From Silurus meridionalis (Eukaryota; Chordata; Actinopteri; Siluriformes; Siluridae), in NCBI RefSeq assembly GCF_014805685.1, contig NC_060887.1, positions 8,564,463 through 8,628,462 of the forward strand: a DNA stretch of 64,000 bases, in the 5' to 3' direction. Position numbers and translations under genes: made by a program. Below the pieces are notes generated by a model. The model was not told the origin of the DNA. It saw nothing but the letters and a program-made list of their open reading frames with translations, and searched no databases. How positions within the stretch are numbered: position 1 is the stretch's first letter; each line of letters begins with the position of its first letter. Shown here piece by piece: positions 42,277-56,900 of the stretch.

Positions 42277-44891
42277 ATGAAGTCCAACCAGGAGCGTAGT
42301 AATGAGTGCCTGCCTCCAAAGAAGAGAGAAATCCTGGCGCTTGAGGAGCGGCAGGTGCTTGTAGCATCAACTGTGAATGAGAGCCAAAGTGGTGAGAACC
42401 TGGCTTGGCTTGCTAGTGTTGCCAGCATGGCCAGCATGGCCACTGTTCCCAACCTGGTTCCTGCACAGAGCCACAGTACTGAATCAAGCAGCCCAGCACC
42501 ATCAACCAAAGCCCTGACACTAGTGACAGAGTACCCACTTTCCACCTCTGTCTCCAACAGCTCTTTGTCATCATTTACAAATTCCACACCTGCAGGAGGT
42601 CTCTCTGGAACAACGACAATAACAGCCAACCCAGCTGTTCTCTCCTCCAGCCTTCCCCATGTAACAGGACCCATCCAGCCCAACCAGCTGCCACCTAATT
42701 TACAAATCATTGGACCCTACACCAGTTATATCTCCTCCCAGATACTACCAGCTGCAGCAAGTCCGACCCAGTCACGTAGACAAGCTCAAGAGCTTTATGC
42801 TACTGCCGCTGTAATCCCACAAGCTTCTAATGGAAACCCACAGAAGCAACATGTGATTTCATCTTTACCTAATGTAGCTCACACCCCTAGCCAGTGCATT
42901 CAGGTAGAGAGCACACCAGTTGGTTTGCCAGTGATTTCACCATCTTCACAAGTACCCCTTCAACTTCACACTCATTCAACTGTTCTTGCCCCTCATGGTT
43001 TGACTCTCGCTCCCTCTCAGGTGCTTGTGCATTATACCGATGGCCTCATCACAAAACAACCTGACTCCCAAAGCAGAGATCTGCAGAATGGTGCTCTGGG
43101 AGAGGTTACCGTGGTCAAACACACCACCAGCATTGTGAAGGGATTGTCAAACAAACCAGAAAGTGATGATGCCCAAAGGCAGATTCAGAACCTGGGTCTA
43201 CCAGCGCAAACTCAGGTCTTGCTCCCAGCTGACTACGCTGCTCATGACAGTGCAGGACTTCAGACATCAGTCATGCTATTGTCAAGCAGCCACCTGATGG
43301 CCAATAATAGCACTGAGCTTCAGAGCACCCAGGATAAAGAGCACACATCTCTGGCTCGGGTGGAGAGAACAAGACTATCTGTGGGGAAACCAGTCTCTCG
43401 AGTTTCCTCCATTTCTCTTTCATCATCAGAGAGCATGGCAGCATCTCTTGCTCCAACTCTCCCCCCTCACACACTACTGCATACATCTCCATCTGCCCCC
43501 ACCCAGGAGATTTCTACGAACCTTTTCTCCACCACACAGCTGCCTATTATTGGATACATTACTAGTACATCTGGGGCACCCCAGCATTCTGTGGCGAGTT
43601 ACCATAGTAACCTTTCACAGCATCTAGTGATCTCAGGCAGTCCCTCTCTCCTTATTCCTGTGAATGCTGGCAACATCAACACATCGTCTACTGAGTCAGA
43701 GGTTACTCGTTGCTCTATCTCAACCATTTCTGCTGCTAGTGTACCAACAGTAGCCACAGGTCTGCCTCAGGCTTACATCACTGCAGCCACACCTACTGCT
43801 ACAACCTCTATTCTCCCTAATGGAAAAGACATCACAGGGCCAGAGGAGCATCATGCTGCAGCAGGTATACACAGTTCAACACAGGTTCAACTTCCTGTGC
43901 TTTCAACAGGGGTAGTAGCCCCTCCAGGTCCTGGGCTCCCACCAACACCCCCAAGCCCACAGAATGCACCTTTATCTCCATCATCTGCCCTGCCTTCATT
44001 CTTCATGAAGGGCTCCATTATCCAGCTGGCAGATGGAGAGCTTAAGCGGGTGGAGGACCTAAGAACAGAGGACTTCTTGCAGAGTGCAGAAGTGAGCAGA
44101 GAACTAAAAATTGACTCGAGCACAGTTGAGCGGATAGACTCCAGCAGAACACCTGATGCAGTCATCATTCAATTTTCAGTTGGGGAACATAAAGCACAGG
44201 TAAGTTATATAATTTATTTAAAAAAATTTTCACTGAAGTAATATAGAGTAGTGCAAGTTGTTACTTTTATAATCGTAAAATTTTTCTTTTGCAATAATAT
44301 AATTGTTCTTAAGAGAATTTACTTTAGAGTCGGTACTTACCGTAGGTGTCTTGCTCATATTTTCCTTCTCTGTAGGTATGTGTGGAGGTGCTGGTAGAGT
44401 ACCCTTTCTTCGTGTTTGGTCAGGGATGGTCATCCTGCTGCCCAGACCGCACTACACAGTTACTGGCATTGTCATGTGCCAAACTCTCTGTTGGTGATGT
44501 TTGCATCTCCCTCACTCTAAAGAGCCTGAAGAATGGTGCATCAAGAAAAGACCAAACCTTTGGTCATGTGAAGAACCATAATGACAGTCCTCATAAAGCA
44601 GCTAAAACCAGTGGACCGACTGGAGCACCACAGGCTCAAAGGGAAAATCAGAGGGATGCGAATGTTTTTGGATTAGACCTGGAACACAAATTTGAAGGTA
44701 TTGGGCTTAAGAGTCCTAACTCTGGGAAAGTTCAAGGTGCAGGGAGTCGCAAGAGAAGGTGGTCTGCCCCAGAGAAAGGAGAGATAGAGCGGTCACAAGA
44801 GAATGACCAGCTGGAAACCCTACCTAAACTTTCCTTTCTTTCTCAAGAGCTAAAGGTCAGCATTGAGGGAAGGTCCAGTATGGGCACCTGA
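42277..44891 (+). CDS. atxn1: Ataxin-1, AXH-domain transcriptional co-repressor
   Basis: Two coding exons, 42277-44199 and 44376-44891, join at a phase-0 intron inside the AXH domain to give 812 aa. The N-terminus MKSNQERSNECLPPKKREI is identical to the vertebrate start. A long Ser/Thr/Pro-rich middle follows, with no polyglutamine tract, unlike human. The AXH domain spans about 574-693 (FMKGSIIQLADGELKRVEDL, then VLVEYPFFVFGQGWSSCCP) and is known to mediate dimerisation and Capicua binding. The C-terminus carries RKRRWSAPE at 766-774: a nuclear localisation signal overlapping the 14-3-3 site, with Ser771 matching human Ser776. Human ataxin-1 is about 815 aa, so length is normal. Ataxin-1 acts in the nucleus with Capicua to repress transcription. 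The zebrafish genome has atxn1a and atxn1b; which one this is cannot be told here. GMPR, its usual neighbour on the mylip side, is absent. Confidence 0.98.
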
Positions 44892-47800
44892 GATACCCTG
44901 TGAGCCATCAAAAATGAAAGACATATTTCATATTCTAGAGAAAGAATCTTCTTAACCAAGGATCATTGTGGTTTATTGACTTACTTGTGGTGTCGGCTGG
45001 TGACAACTATTCCGAAACCATGTGTGTTTTTCACTGGGCAAATGATATGCAGCAGTACAACAAGATTATTATGGTTATCTTCTCATGGCTTATTTTAGTT
45101 ACTGTAACAGGAGCTACTTTTGACTAACAGTATTTACAGTATATGTTTTTGTAATAAAACCCACAAAAATTTCTGGCATTTGTCCCGGGGGATACATATA
45201 AATATGCGGGGTGGGGGGGGGGGTCCTTATTTTTGTAGTTAATTCGGCCATTATCTGTTATTGGCACTTTGTCTACATTTATGTAAATTGTAGCATAATT
45301 GTATTTCAGTCATAATCAGTGAGTCAAAGACATATAGACCAGTGGGCTGGAGAAATCGGTCAATCGTTTGACTTGTGATGACAAATTTTCCCCATAAATA
45401 TTATGTAAAAGCCACATTATTCTAATCCGTTATATACTTTATAAAGAAAATCTATGTCAGTTATGATAAATATTGCTATATAATTAGAATGAAAAACTAC
45501 CATAAAAAACATATATAAAATTGTCAATTAACTGTCTGTCTGTTATCGATTGAGTGGGTTTGATTAGGAGTCTTAGAAGTGAATTTAAGATATTACATTT
45601 CAGACGAGTGCATTTTGCTAACCAAACATAGTCCAATTATTGGGACAAAGCTGGACTGTAACCATGAATGTTGAGGATTATACATATTTTTTACCAATAT
45701 TTTAATGAAATACACCAGAATTTAATTAGTCGAAACGTTCTAGATATGCAATATTTAATATGATTATTCACATACCTCAAACATGACACAAGGCTGTTTC
45801 AGGTTCTGTTCAGAATCTGAGCTCTTTATAACCATGTCCAAAATCCATGTTCATGTTCATCGTTCATGTTCATACGGTGGACGTGTGCCGGTGAATTCTC
45901 ACTCAGCCTTTGAATATTAGCACTTTACAGAAGGCAATGGATGATTAAAACCCTCACCTCTGCTTTGTTGCCTAAGCAACAGCCATTTGCACAATGTCAA
46001 TTTTAGAATAACGTTAGCTGTCCTGTGTGTTTTAACCCCATTTAAAAACAAATGACAACCATCACATTGATGCATTTGAAAAAAAACATTTGAAATCCAG
46101 TTGGAGTCTGTAAAAGCATTGTGTTATTCAAACTCTTGTGTGGCTGTAATTTAAACAACTGGATTTCTATGTACAAAAATGACATTAAAATATGTAATAT
46201 ATATGTCTATATACAATGTACAATATATTCTGTTTAGGAATATATTGCTAACATACAACATACAACAATATATGCCATTTCCACAGGGGCTTTTGGGTAA
46301 CACTTTACTACAAGGGCCACAAATAAGCACATTTTAATATGTGAACTAACACGTTCCTTATGATTAATTAATGCATGAACTAATCATTAGCACATGTATA
46401 AAGTGTACAAGTCCTAACAGCCTAATAATGGAACAGTCCAAATACAAACAATTATTAATAACGGTATTCGTTACGTATTAACACCTTTGCCGAGTGATTC
46501 CATTTATTATTGTCATGCAGTATTAATAATGATTACGTACATGTTGACCTATGTTTAGACTGATGTAGGTTCAAATTATAGGCTATTCCAAAAGTTTGAG
46601 ACCCAACTTTTTGTTTTCCAGTCCCGTAATTCTTAAATAGATATTTTCATGTATCATTATTATAATTAGTATAATGCATGTTCTCTCTAGAAAAAAAAAC
46701 CCGCTCCTGAGCAACTACTGAAAAGAAGGTTTTTATATGACATGCCCTTATAGATATTCTTAACAAGTTCTACATGGTCATACAATTTTAGAACACAGTA
46801 TCTATAAAGTGGCATGATTTTGATCATCGTAAGTTACTTGACCTGATGTTTAACCTCCTTTGTGTACAAAAAGACCATTAATATTGCACGTCATCTTTAT
46901 TAATGCTGCAAGTCATAATTCTAATTAAAACTGTTTGGGATTCTAACAATATTACGATTTACGGCTATGGGTACAGTATATGACTTAGAGGCTTGGGTAT
47001 GTTTGGATATGATTAGAGCGTGGATTAATCCATGATTACAAATGCATTAGCACATATTAATACATGCTTATTTGTCAATATTATCAACAAAGAATCTCTG
47101 GCATTTGTACTGTTTGGGGCTCTTTAAGTGGTTTGAGTGACCCAGTAGGACATCCAGGAAGTGTAACAGTGTAGAGAAAAGGTCACTGCGAAGTCAAATG
47201 AGCAAATGTGTGTTGTTTAGATAAAATAAAAAAACTCAAGTGTTTTTTGTATACAGTGTGCTGTGAAATGGGTCAAACTACACAGTAACCAAAATGTTCC
47301 ATGTAGAAAAATTTTATTTTTAAAAGCTAAATACTTTTCATGTTGCCACAGAGGCACAATGTACAACACACACAAACACACACAGTTTTACTGGCTGTTT
47401 AATACAAGAGAGTCCTACTATGATGAGGAAGCTATACTTTATATACCAGTTCAATTCCATTTTTGCAATTTGCACAAGTAGAAATATTAACGTAGGTTTA
47501 CAGAATGTATGTCTTTGCATTGTCTTGGTGATTGTCTTTGTGTTTTCTTTGAATAAGTTCGTTGGATTTGTCACTAATTATGGTTTGGAATTTCCTCTGT
47601 AAGAGTGTGTGAGTAAACCAAAATGGCATCTGAAACGTGTGTGTGTGTGTGTGTGTGTGTGTAAGTGTGAGTGTGATACTGTGTGTTAGTACGAGATTCT
47701 GAGAAAGCAAACCTTAAAAAAATATATTAGTTGGCGAAGCAATGCATGATTGCACATTTCGGGTAGAGTTTACGCACTTTCTAAAATCTGTGTGTATGTG

Positions 47801-49590
47801 TGTGTGTGTTTGTGAGAGAGAGAGGGAGAGAGAGAGAGAGAGAGAGAGAGAACAAGCAAAATATTAGCACATAGAAGAAGTGTATATGGGAGAGATGGTC
47901 ACTCTGTGGTCATGTGTGGTTTAAGTGTCTTACATGTATGAAACTAGCATTAAACACATTCCTAAACAATGGAACGTAATTTCAGTTTTCTTCATTATTG
48001 CAGTTTAAATGATTGGTGCTATGACATTAGAATAGATGCTACATCGATGTCTGTCCTTTCTCTTTAGTACAATGTATGGCCTAAATGTGTTTATTTCTGT
48101 TCAATTGTGTGGACTGTATCTATGATCCTAAGTAGTTCAACGAAACATATCCTGGTCTCAGTGTACAACTGTAAATGTTTGTAAAACGATCTATTTTTTA
48201 ATCACTACCTTTCACATTTCAACCTGTCCAACAGCAATTCAATGCACACCCACAGGGCATGCAACTTTTAACACTAATGTGGCGCTTGTTATGTTTTATT
48301 TACGTTCTTTTTGTAATTATTTTAAAGATATACTTGTGTACAATGATTGTGCGTAATTCCTTATTTGTAAAACTTGCATGAAAAGCTTTGGCAATGAAGC
48401 AGCATCCATGAATCATTTTGCCACTGTGGTGGTTTTACATTCCAACTCAGATTTCATGAGGAGATTATGTCATTGATTCAACAGATATCAGATCAGAACC
48501 AATTCATTTGGACAAAAACCTTGAAAAACGATGATGAAGAGCTGAATTCTAAGCAGGGGAGTTGACTTTTCTCTACAAAACGATGTACTTCGGGCTCAGG
48601 TGAAGAGACTGGTCCAAGAACTTTATTGCCATATTTACATTAACATCCAATAATACACATCATCCCGACTTTGCAATGTCCTCATTTGCCTTTCTAACAG
48701 GAACTGGTGTCCACATTAGAAATTCAGAAGGACTCTGCGTCATGTACACAGTTACTGTGGGAAATATACGAACGCTTTGTTGTGTTTTCATGATTGGGCA
48801 TTTCTCTTAGTTTAAGTTTGCAACGCTTGCATTGACCAGGAAAATCCTCAAGCAATAGCACCATGTCAAACTAAGGGCAGAACACAGAATGCTGTCAGTT
48901 AGAACTCTGGAGTCAGACAGCTGGACAAGTCATCACCAGGACATGGCATGCTTTCTTCCTTCACCAGAGCTCTCACTGGTTCACTCAGACTTACTCACTA
49001 TCACCTCCTGCTGGACAAAACATCCTTTCACAACTGTTATATCTTTATAGTATCTATATTTATTCATTTTCTTACCAAACCATTGATTTGACTGGATTTT
49101 AAATACAGCAGTTTAAGAAAGTGCTGAAGGTAGATCCTTCAGTTCACCATAAAACCTCAAAATATAAAAAAAAAAGAAAAAAAAAACTTTTTCTTTAATG
49201 AACTACAAGCAATGTGGGGAAATTATTACTATTTGTGTAACTCGTGTAGCTGTGTACAATTCTTTTCTTGTTCTTCTGACCTATTTATTTTGTAACACAA
49301 AGCAAATAAGACAGAATTAAACCTCAGATGTTGTTGTGGTGTATCGCTGTATATGATGCATCCAAGACTGTTCCGTGGATTCAGTGCTCTTTTTAGTTTG
49401 GTGGTGCTTGAGACTTTTTGAATTAAATAAATAGATTATTATTTGATTTAAAGGAAATATATTTAAAACAAAATGTTGGAAGCATTTTTTTTTAAATGTC
49501 TGATTTAGAAATGAATTGTGGTACAGTGCACATTTAATGTCCCTGTATACTCTATACAATAAAATTCTGTGCAAGTTTTATTTGACTTTT
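44892..49590 (+). other. atxn1: Inferred long 3'UTR of atxn1
   Basis: About 4.7 kb of AT-rich DNA after the stop contains no exons and no recognised transposons, only short (TG)n (about 47637-47662) and (GA)n (about 47813-47851) tracts and a poly-G run near 45207-45222. Canonical AATAAA signals lie at 45153-45158 and 49558-49563; the second is followed by a T/GT-rich stretch typical of a strong cleavage site. Human ATXN1 has a 3'UTR of several kilobases, so the distal end is plausible. The choice between sites is inference. Confidence 0.5.
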
Positions 49591-50394
49591 TTTACTTGGA
49601 ATGCTGCATGTATACATTTATCGTATAAAATAAATGACCTGAATGAATAGAAATAAAAAGGGGAAAATTATTAAAACTTTTAAACCACTGCACTTTTAAT
49701 ACTAAATTCTGTTGAACATTTTGAAATGAGTTTCCTTCCAACATGTAAATGCACTAATTCACTTTCATTTCAGTAAAACTTGAGTATTGAATATTCTGAA
49801 AATTAATTTAGTATTGTACTGTCGGTGTGAATTAATGGTCATTATTAAATCAGCTCTGATTAAAGCTCACGCTAAATCCAGGATTACGTCTTTGTCAGGT
49901 TTATTCTGGACATTCGGAAAATGGCCCTGTTTGTTCTCTTGATGTCCCTGAGATTTTTCTGTACGTTATAAAACTCATGCAGAGATCAATATTTATCTGA
50001 TGACTTGTATAATTTTTTCACAAGAATCTTTTATCTCCAAACATCCAGCTACCTTAACACCTGCAAAACACATAAAGGCAGAAGGTTTTAGAGCTCTATC
50101 TACCAGGCAATACTGAAGGTTTGAGGATTGAAGGAAAAAAATTCAAATGCAATTGGAATTAAGGACAGACAGCACCTGATATTAACAATCCAAAAGTGAT
50201 TTAATGTATTTACCCCAGTACTTTAACCAGTTCACATCTCTGCACCTACAGTACACATTTTACTGTACACACAAGAGGCAAAGAACCCAATGGCAATCAT
50301 GAGCATTGGGCATAAACTCAGAAAAGTGACAAGTTAAACACATGCACATGCAGTCATTAGTGCAAAACAATGACCAATGCTTTTTAATAGCACT

Positions 50395-50730
50395 ATCTGT
50401 ATGCAAATAAACACTCCTGAATCTACCTGCATGTCTTCCCTCACCACATCCATGAACCTCCTCCTTGGCATTTCTCTTTTCCTCCTTTCAGACGGCTCCA
50501 TTCTCAGCATTCTCCTACTGATATACCCCATGTCCCTCCTCTGCACATGTCCAAACCATCTCAATCTCACCTCCCTCACCTTGTCTCCAAAATGTCCTAC
50601 ATGCGCTGTTCCTATAATAAACTCATTTCTAATCCTGACCATCGTCTTCACTCCCAACGAAAACCTCCAGCTCCACCTCCTGTCTTTTATTCAATGTCAC
50701 TGTCTCTAATCCATACAACATCGCAGGTCA
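50395..50730 (-). mobile_element. RTE-type LINE fragment, second copy
   Basis: The minus-strand frame contains RIRNEFIIGTAHVGHFGDKV, VRLRWFGHVQRRDMGYISRR and RRRFMDVVREDM, the C-terminal tail of the LINE open frame also found at 19.9 kb. It is 5'-truncated and carries several changes. The rest of 49.6-52.0 kb shows no gene. Confidence 0.85.
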
Positions 50731-52040
50731 TTTATTTGTTAATTGCAGATACCTTTTGAAAGATTGCTTTACTACTTTGTCTTTCTTGACCGATTTGTAT
50801 GATCTTTCATTTATTCTGGCATGTTGAAGAGTTTGTTGTGTGATTTTGGTTAATGCAGTGTTGAGGTGTACAATTTGATTTGTATTTTAGGAAATAAATC
50901 CTCACAAATCAATTCTTTTTACTAACAAGTGTCTTGGTGTTGAGGACCAGTGCGTCTTTGAGCCTACGTTCAATACAAGTCGAATACTCAAGTTCTGTTA
51001 AATTCTGATATTCTAAGACTCGTCATTTTGGAATTGGTGACTTGTAATGGAGTACATTTTGCAGTAAGGTATCAATAATTTTACTTAAGTATGATTTTCA
51101 GGTACTTTTTACACCTCTGGAAAATCCTACTTGGTAGTTTGAGCAGCAGCTATGCTTTCAGGCACTCCTGAATTGCTAACCTGCTCATCCTGTCACAGAG
51201 GAGCTTCACCTGTGCCACCTGTAGTCATGAACTTACTGTTTCTGTCACTACCCACAGCACAATGGGTCAGGATTGTGACCTAAAGGGAGCTGTACAGATA
51301 TGCTATAGAATAATATGTATATATTAACTATCTCTATATGTATATCAGTTGCTTACAGTCACTCAAACAGGGTCAAGGTCAGAGCATGGTGAAACATCTG
51401 AATTTCTTTTGTCCAAAAATGTTACTTACACGTCCATGCCTAGGGACTCAAGACCCATTTTGACATGCATCTGTCCATCCGTGTGTATATGCGATCATCC
51501 AACATTCTGTGTACATTGATATCTCAAGTGGTTGAATGTTTGTAGGATTGATATTTATTTAGCAGATGAATAAATTTGATTGTGGGATCAATCCAAAAAG
51601 GTCAAAGTCCACACAAGTGAAATCTCTTAAACGCTTGCATTTGAGGTATGTCTTTAGGTAGTACTTGCATACAAAATTGGTCCCAAGAAGGACAAGACTT
51701 GATGGAAGAGGAAGAGGAGGCATCCCCACTGACATCTACATAAAAATATAACTGAAGTCCTCAAAATCTGACAAATGTAATGCTTTTATTATAATTTTAT
51801 TAACAAACCTAATTGAATATAAAAGTATAAATGTTTCACATATTAAAAATCCACAATTGTCATAGTAAAAAAATGAAAGAAATAAAGTATATTGAAATGC
51901 ACAAAACCTAAACAGATTCTACTGAAAGCTTTAAAGTCAGTATGCTTTGTAAAGCAGCTCTGTATAATAATTAATTAACACTTGTGATGATCTTCAAATA
52001 ATAAAGAAATTGTTCAAAGTAAATATGCTACACAGACTCC

Positions 52041-52550
52041 ATATGACAAAAGTATTTGGACACCTGAATATTCCATCCCTATGTGGTTCTTCCCAAAACT
52101 GTTACCACAAAGATGGAGGTACAACATTGTATTGGAGGTCTCTGGATGCATAAACTAGGAGACTTATAACAATGCTGCAACCTCTCTGCTGTGCACAAAG
52201 ACAGCTCCATGAAGATATGGTTTACATTGGGTTTACATGGGAAGATCCTGAGTGGCCTGCTATAGAGCTTTGAACTCAACCCCACTGAACACCTTTGGGA
52301 TAAATTTGGTAATATGCTGTCTGCACCCCAGGCCTCCTCACATCACCTACATCAGTACCTGACATCAGTACTAACATCCTTATGGCTGAATGAGCACAAA
52401 TCTCCATAAGCACATTCCAACATCTATTTGACCCTCGTGCCAGAAGAGTGGAGGTTACATTATAACAGTAAATGGGAACTAAATGTGGAATGGGATGTTC
52501 AAAAAGCACCATCTTCAATGGTCAGGTGTCCACAAACCTTTGTCTGTATC
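52041..52550. mobile_element. DNA transposon family B, copy with terminal inverted repeats
   Basis: The ends are ACAAAAGTATTTGGACACCT and, inverted, AGGTGTCCACAAACCTTTGT. The interior has CTCAACCCCACTGAACACCT, TGCACCCCAGGCCTCCTCAC and GGAATGGGATGTTCAAAAAG. About 510 bases with no intact frame, so nonautonomous. It lies between the atxn1 3' end and mylip, possibly inside the mylip 3'UTR. Confidence 0.75.
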
Positions 52551-53380
52551 ATCCATACCATCTTTGTAAGTGTATACCTTTGGCATAAAACAGTTTTAGA
52601 GAGGGAGCTGAAAGCAAAACTGAAGCACTGAGAAGAATAAATGAAAGGAGAAAATTCTAGAAATCAATTATCCACCCACATCCAGTGAAATGTCACTCAC
52701 TACAAATAAAACTCTGTAAATGTAAGTGTAAGATTTACCACAGAGCATCTCATGATGGCGAACATGGAAATGTGCTAAATGTAAAAAAAAAAAAAAAATT
52801 TTATATATCCTCTGCCTCACTGAAAGACAGAAATGTAACACCCTGAGAAACACTTTGTGTGAATATACTAAGAATATAAAAACCCTATGCAAAGTGATGA
52901 CTGTATAAATTGGTATAATTCAATTACATTGAAAAGGCGTACACTGTAACACTGTAAAAAAGACTATTTAAAGTTACATAAGGAACTTTAAGGAACATGG
53001 AGTGTTTAGCATTTAAAGTTATTAGTTTCTTAAAAAGTAATAAAATTGCATTATAACCTGCTGAGCTTTTCAGCATTCAGTCAGTATTAAGACAATATTT
53101 CATTAATTAACTTCTAAAGGAAAGCAAATAAATACAAAAATGTTCTCACTTTGAGGAGAAAATAATAACATTGCATTGTGCTTAACATTAGGAGATGACA
53201 GTGTGATGGTGTTTCAGTTCTCATATTCGAGATCAGCAGGTTCCATGAGGAAAACATGTCTCCACACATCAACACATGCGTTCGAGTCTGTGCTGGCTTA
53301 CTCGATGAATGCTTGATCGATGAGTGTTCTGGTCTGGTCATTGCTTCTTGAACCCTCTGGCATGTTTTTGTGTGCACTTC

Positions 53381-53862
53381 TCACATGTTCATATGGTTCA
53401 GCAGACTGGAACAAGTGGGCAAGTAGACATGCTGAACGCGATCGATCTCTGAACGACACACCGGACACCACTGAGGAGAGACATTATTATACATTTACAT
53501 TTATGGCATTTGGCAGACCCCCTTATACAAAGCGGATTTACAACTGAGCAGGGGAGAGTGTTACGGGCCTTGCTCAAGATGTAATTCAAATCTACATCAT
53601 AATAATATTGCAATAATAAATGATTAGGAAAACATATAAAGGTTTAAGGCTTGGTACCTTAAAACCATAGAATGTTTGTGTAACCCTGGTTTCTGCCATC
53701 TGGCTGTCAACCTTGACACATTACAGTAAATTAAATAAGCAGACGGTCACACGTTCAGAGTTTGTTAACCTCAAGTTACCAATAATCTGTGCCTCAGTGC
53801 AGAAATTCCCGATCTTTCACATACAGAGCATGTAAAAGGTAACCAACGGTTAAGCAAACCTT

Positions 53863-53902
<40 letters not shown>

Positions 53903-56900
53903 CAGTAAGGCACTTTCACTGATTACTACATGCCTGTGAACATCTATTTACCTAACTGACTGATAAAACCTACTGGATTGTAGAGCAGGTCTGTTTACGG
54001 GGTCATCAGTTCATTACTGTGTGTGTCGAGTCAAACCGCTAAGAAATTTAAATAAAAATACAACTTTTTTCCTCTCTTGGTTTGATGCAGCACTTAAAAA
54101 CATCTAGAATTTAGAGCATGTGTAATTCTATGTAATGCTATTTGATGCTATATTAAAATATTATTTTTTTTCAAATAATTAAGAATTAAGAAAATTAAAT
54201 AATTATTTTCATTCACCTGAAGCTGGCCAGCACAGAGTTTACAGCAGACCATGTGACCACAAGAGCAGAAGGCCGTATTGATCTCCTTATCACAGCACAG
54301 CACACAAGTTAGAGCCTCCTGTAGTCTCTGGAGTTTGTTCTGTAGTGCACGAGTCTCCCTGCAGCCTTCACACGAGCCTTCCTCCTCCTCTTCCTCTGTA
54401 GACATTCGCCTCGCTGGAGAAAGAGCAGAGGACTTGAACAGGGTGCGTCGAGCTCGGTCATACGCCTCCTTGGATGTGCGCTGGACATCGAAGATATACT
54501 TTTTTCCCACATCAACACTTTCACTGAGGAACAGGGAGGCCAGGTGAGCCTTAAAATCCCGACTGTACTGCATCATCACGCTGCTGGTCACAGTGTCGCA
54601 CCTAAACGGGTCAAATCAAGTGATCTCAATAAAAGATAAACAGCATGATACTGACACACGGCTTTATTTAGAGGGTTTAGGATGAACCTGTTACACCACT
54701 AAAATTTCACTGCTATGAATGTTATACAAAGCAGCACATACTTTGAAATATGACACATAAGAATTTCAAAAACAGGGTGGTCATATATCTGATAAACGCT
54801 TCCTTTTTTAATGAGCAAAACACAACATGGCAAAAAAACTATGATCTTAATTATTTATTTTGTAATTCAGTAACCCCCTGCTTTACCACAGTTCGAATCT
54901 TGTGCCCCGGTTTATCACCGAATTGCATTTGCCACATAACACATTTTTTTTGCCTGATTTACCCGGTCTCTCGCGGACAGCACAATAGACCAAAAAATTT
55001 ATAGGAAATCGTTTAAATGTTGAAATAATGAAATTTAATAATACAATTATAATGATCAATTATGAAATGAAGTTAAATGTTAATACAGTACAATACGGTA
55101 TACATAAAATTGCGTTTTTGGGTCGGCGTCCGTTGAACGCGGTTTTACGTTTATTGCGGGCGGGTTTGGAACGTAACCACGGCGATAAATGGAGGATTAC
55201 TGTAATGTGATGAAGTGGAAGTGGTAGCTCAGTGGTTAAGATGTTGGATCTCTGATTGGAAAAGTTCAAAACCCAGCGCAATCAAATTACCGATACCGGG
55301 CCCTTTACCAAGGCCCTTAACTGCTCAGTTGTATAAATAAGATAACTGCAAGTCTCTCTGGATAAGGGGGTCTGCCAAATGCCATAAAATGGAACAAATA
55401 AAAATGTGAGAGGCAGTGGCGTTTCTGGCTGCAAAGTTTTGAGGACCAGCTGAACTCAACTATTGAAAGATATTCTTAGGTAATATATAAGACTTTAAAA
55501 ATACAAATAAGATCGAATTTAATCTCTAATATATTTGGGCTTTATATTTGAAAACTATTATATTTGAAAACTATATACTAAATATATTGGGTTTTTTATG
55601 ACTTAATAATCACACTCTTAAAATCACTTAAATGAGGATGGGTTCCCCTTTTGAGTCCGGTTCCTCTCAAGATTTCTTCCTCCTGCCACCTAAGGGAGTT
55701 TTTTCCTTGCTACAGTCACCCCTGGTTTGTTGATCAGGCGATTAATACACATAATTCACTTATTTTAAAATTTGTGCAAAATATAAAAAAAAAGTAATAA
55801 ACGTTTATAGCCATGATGTCGTAATGGTGATGGTTTCATACTGATAACATGAGAGTTATGAAAATGGCTGTGTTGACTTTATAATTGTGTGTAATGTAAA
55901 ATTAAGCAGAACTGACAACTTGTCTGAACAGGAAATATGAAGGTAGGTCCTGTATTACTGATATTTTAGTATTAACAGGAAAAAAGCACATTGTTCTTCA
56001 CGGTTAGGAAAAATGAAGAGTGATGTCACCTGTAGAAGGCGTGGATCTCAGTTATGGCTCGGTAAAGTCCACTAGCAGCGTTGGTGCTGATAAATTTGAA
56101 CAGGAGTACAAGGTTTTCTCCACTGTTCTTGGTGATAGTCACGTACACATTCTTCCCAGACTGTGTGGCCATCTGAATGGTTGGATATATAAATCTGCAA
56201 GGAATTAAAAAACATCAAATTCGTATGTACAGTACGGATGCATATTAGCTGATACATGACGATCTGTTTCTCATCGGCTTTACCTGTTAACAGGTGTGAA
56301 GTCTTGTTTGCAGATGAACAGCCCCTTGGGACCCACCCCAATGCCTACTTTATGTCCTTCAGCATCCCGTGCCCAGTGCCACTCGACGCCGTAGTTCTCC
56401 AGAGTTGAGACTAACTGCAGGGCTTGGTACTCCGCTGAAGCCTGACCCATGCCATGGAGCTCTTTGTGCCTCGCAATGATGCTACCAAAGCAGAACTTTA
56501 AATTTAAATTCACACAGGCAGCACAAATTCAAACACATTATTATTGTATTGAATCAAATGTCTGATGCTGTGAGACACTGCACCACCATGTCACCCACAA
56601 ATCAATTTTATTGACATAAAAATAAAAAACAAAGCTGTAGTATACAGTGTATTTCTGTTCCTGCTGTCGTTCTAACAGAACCTGTTATTTAACCTGAGCA
56701 GAGTAAAATGGTTTGTGCGAGTTTAGACAGTAATGATTGGTGTGGTTTGTTCGACCTGATCTTTACCTGTTCATGGTCCTTGGGTCAGATTCCTGTCCAC
56801 AGATTTGTGTATAGAAATATTTGGCTGTGTTCTGATTGTAATCGCCAGATTCCGCCTGGGACAAAAGGGCACAAAGTTCCAGCACCTGCTCCGAGTCCAG

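Noticed and set aside
42219..42710. 163-codon minus frame opposite atxn1
   Set aside because: It is antisense to the conserved ataxin-1 exon and has no similarity of its own.
44892..53380. GMPR, expected between atxn1 and mylip
   Set aside because: No exon with the GMP reductase sequence was seen in either strand; only LINE and DNA-transposon fragments occur.
55212..55395. Possible tRNA gene
   Set aside because: A- and B-box-like motifs are present, but no cloverleaf with matching acceptor stem could be formed; related decayed copies show it is a SINE.
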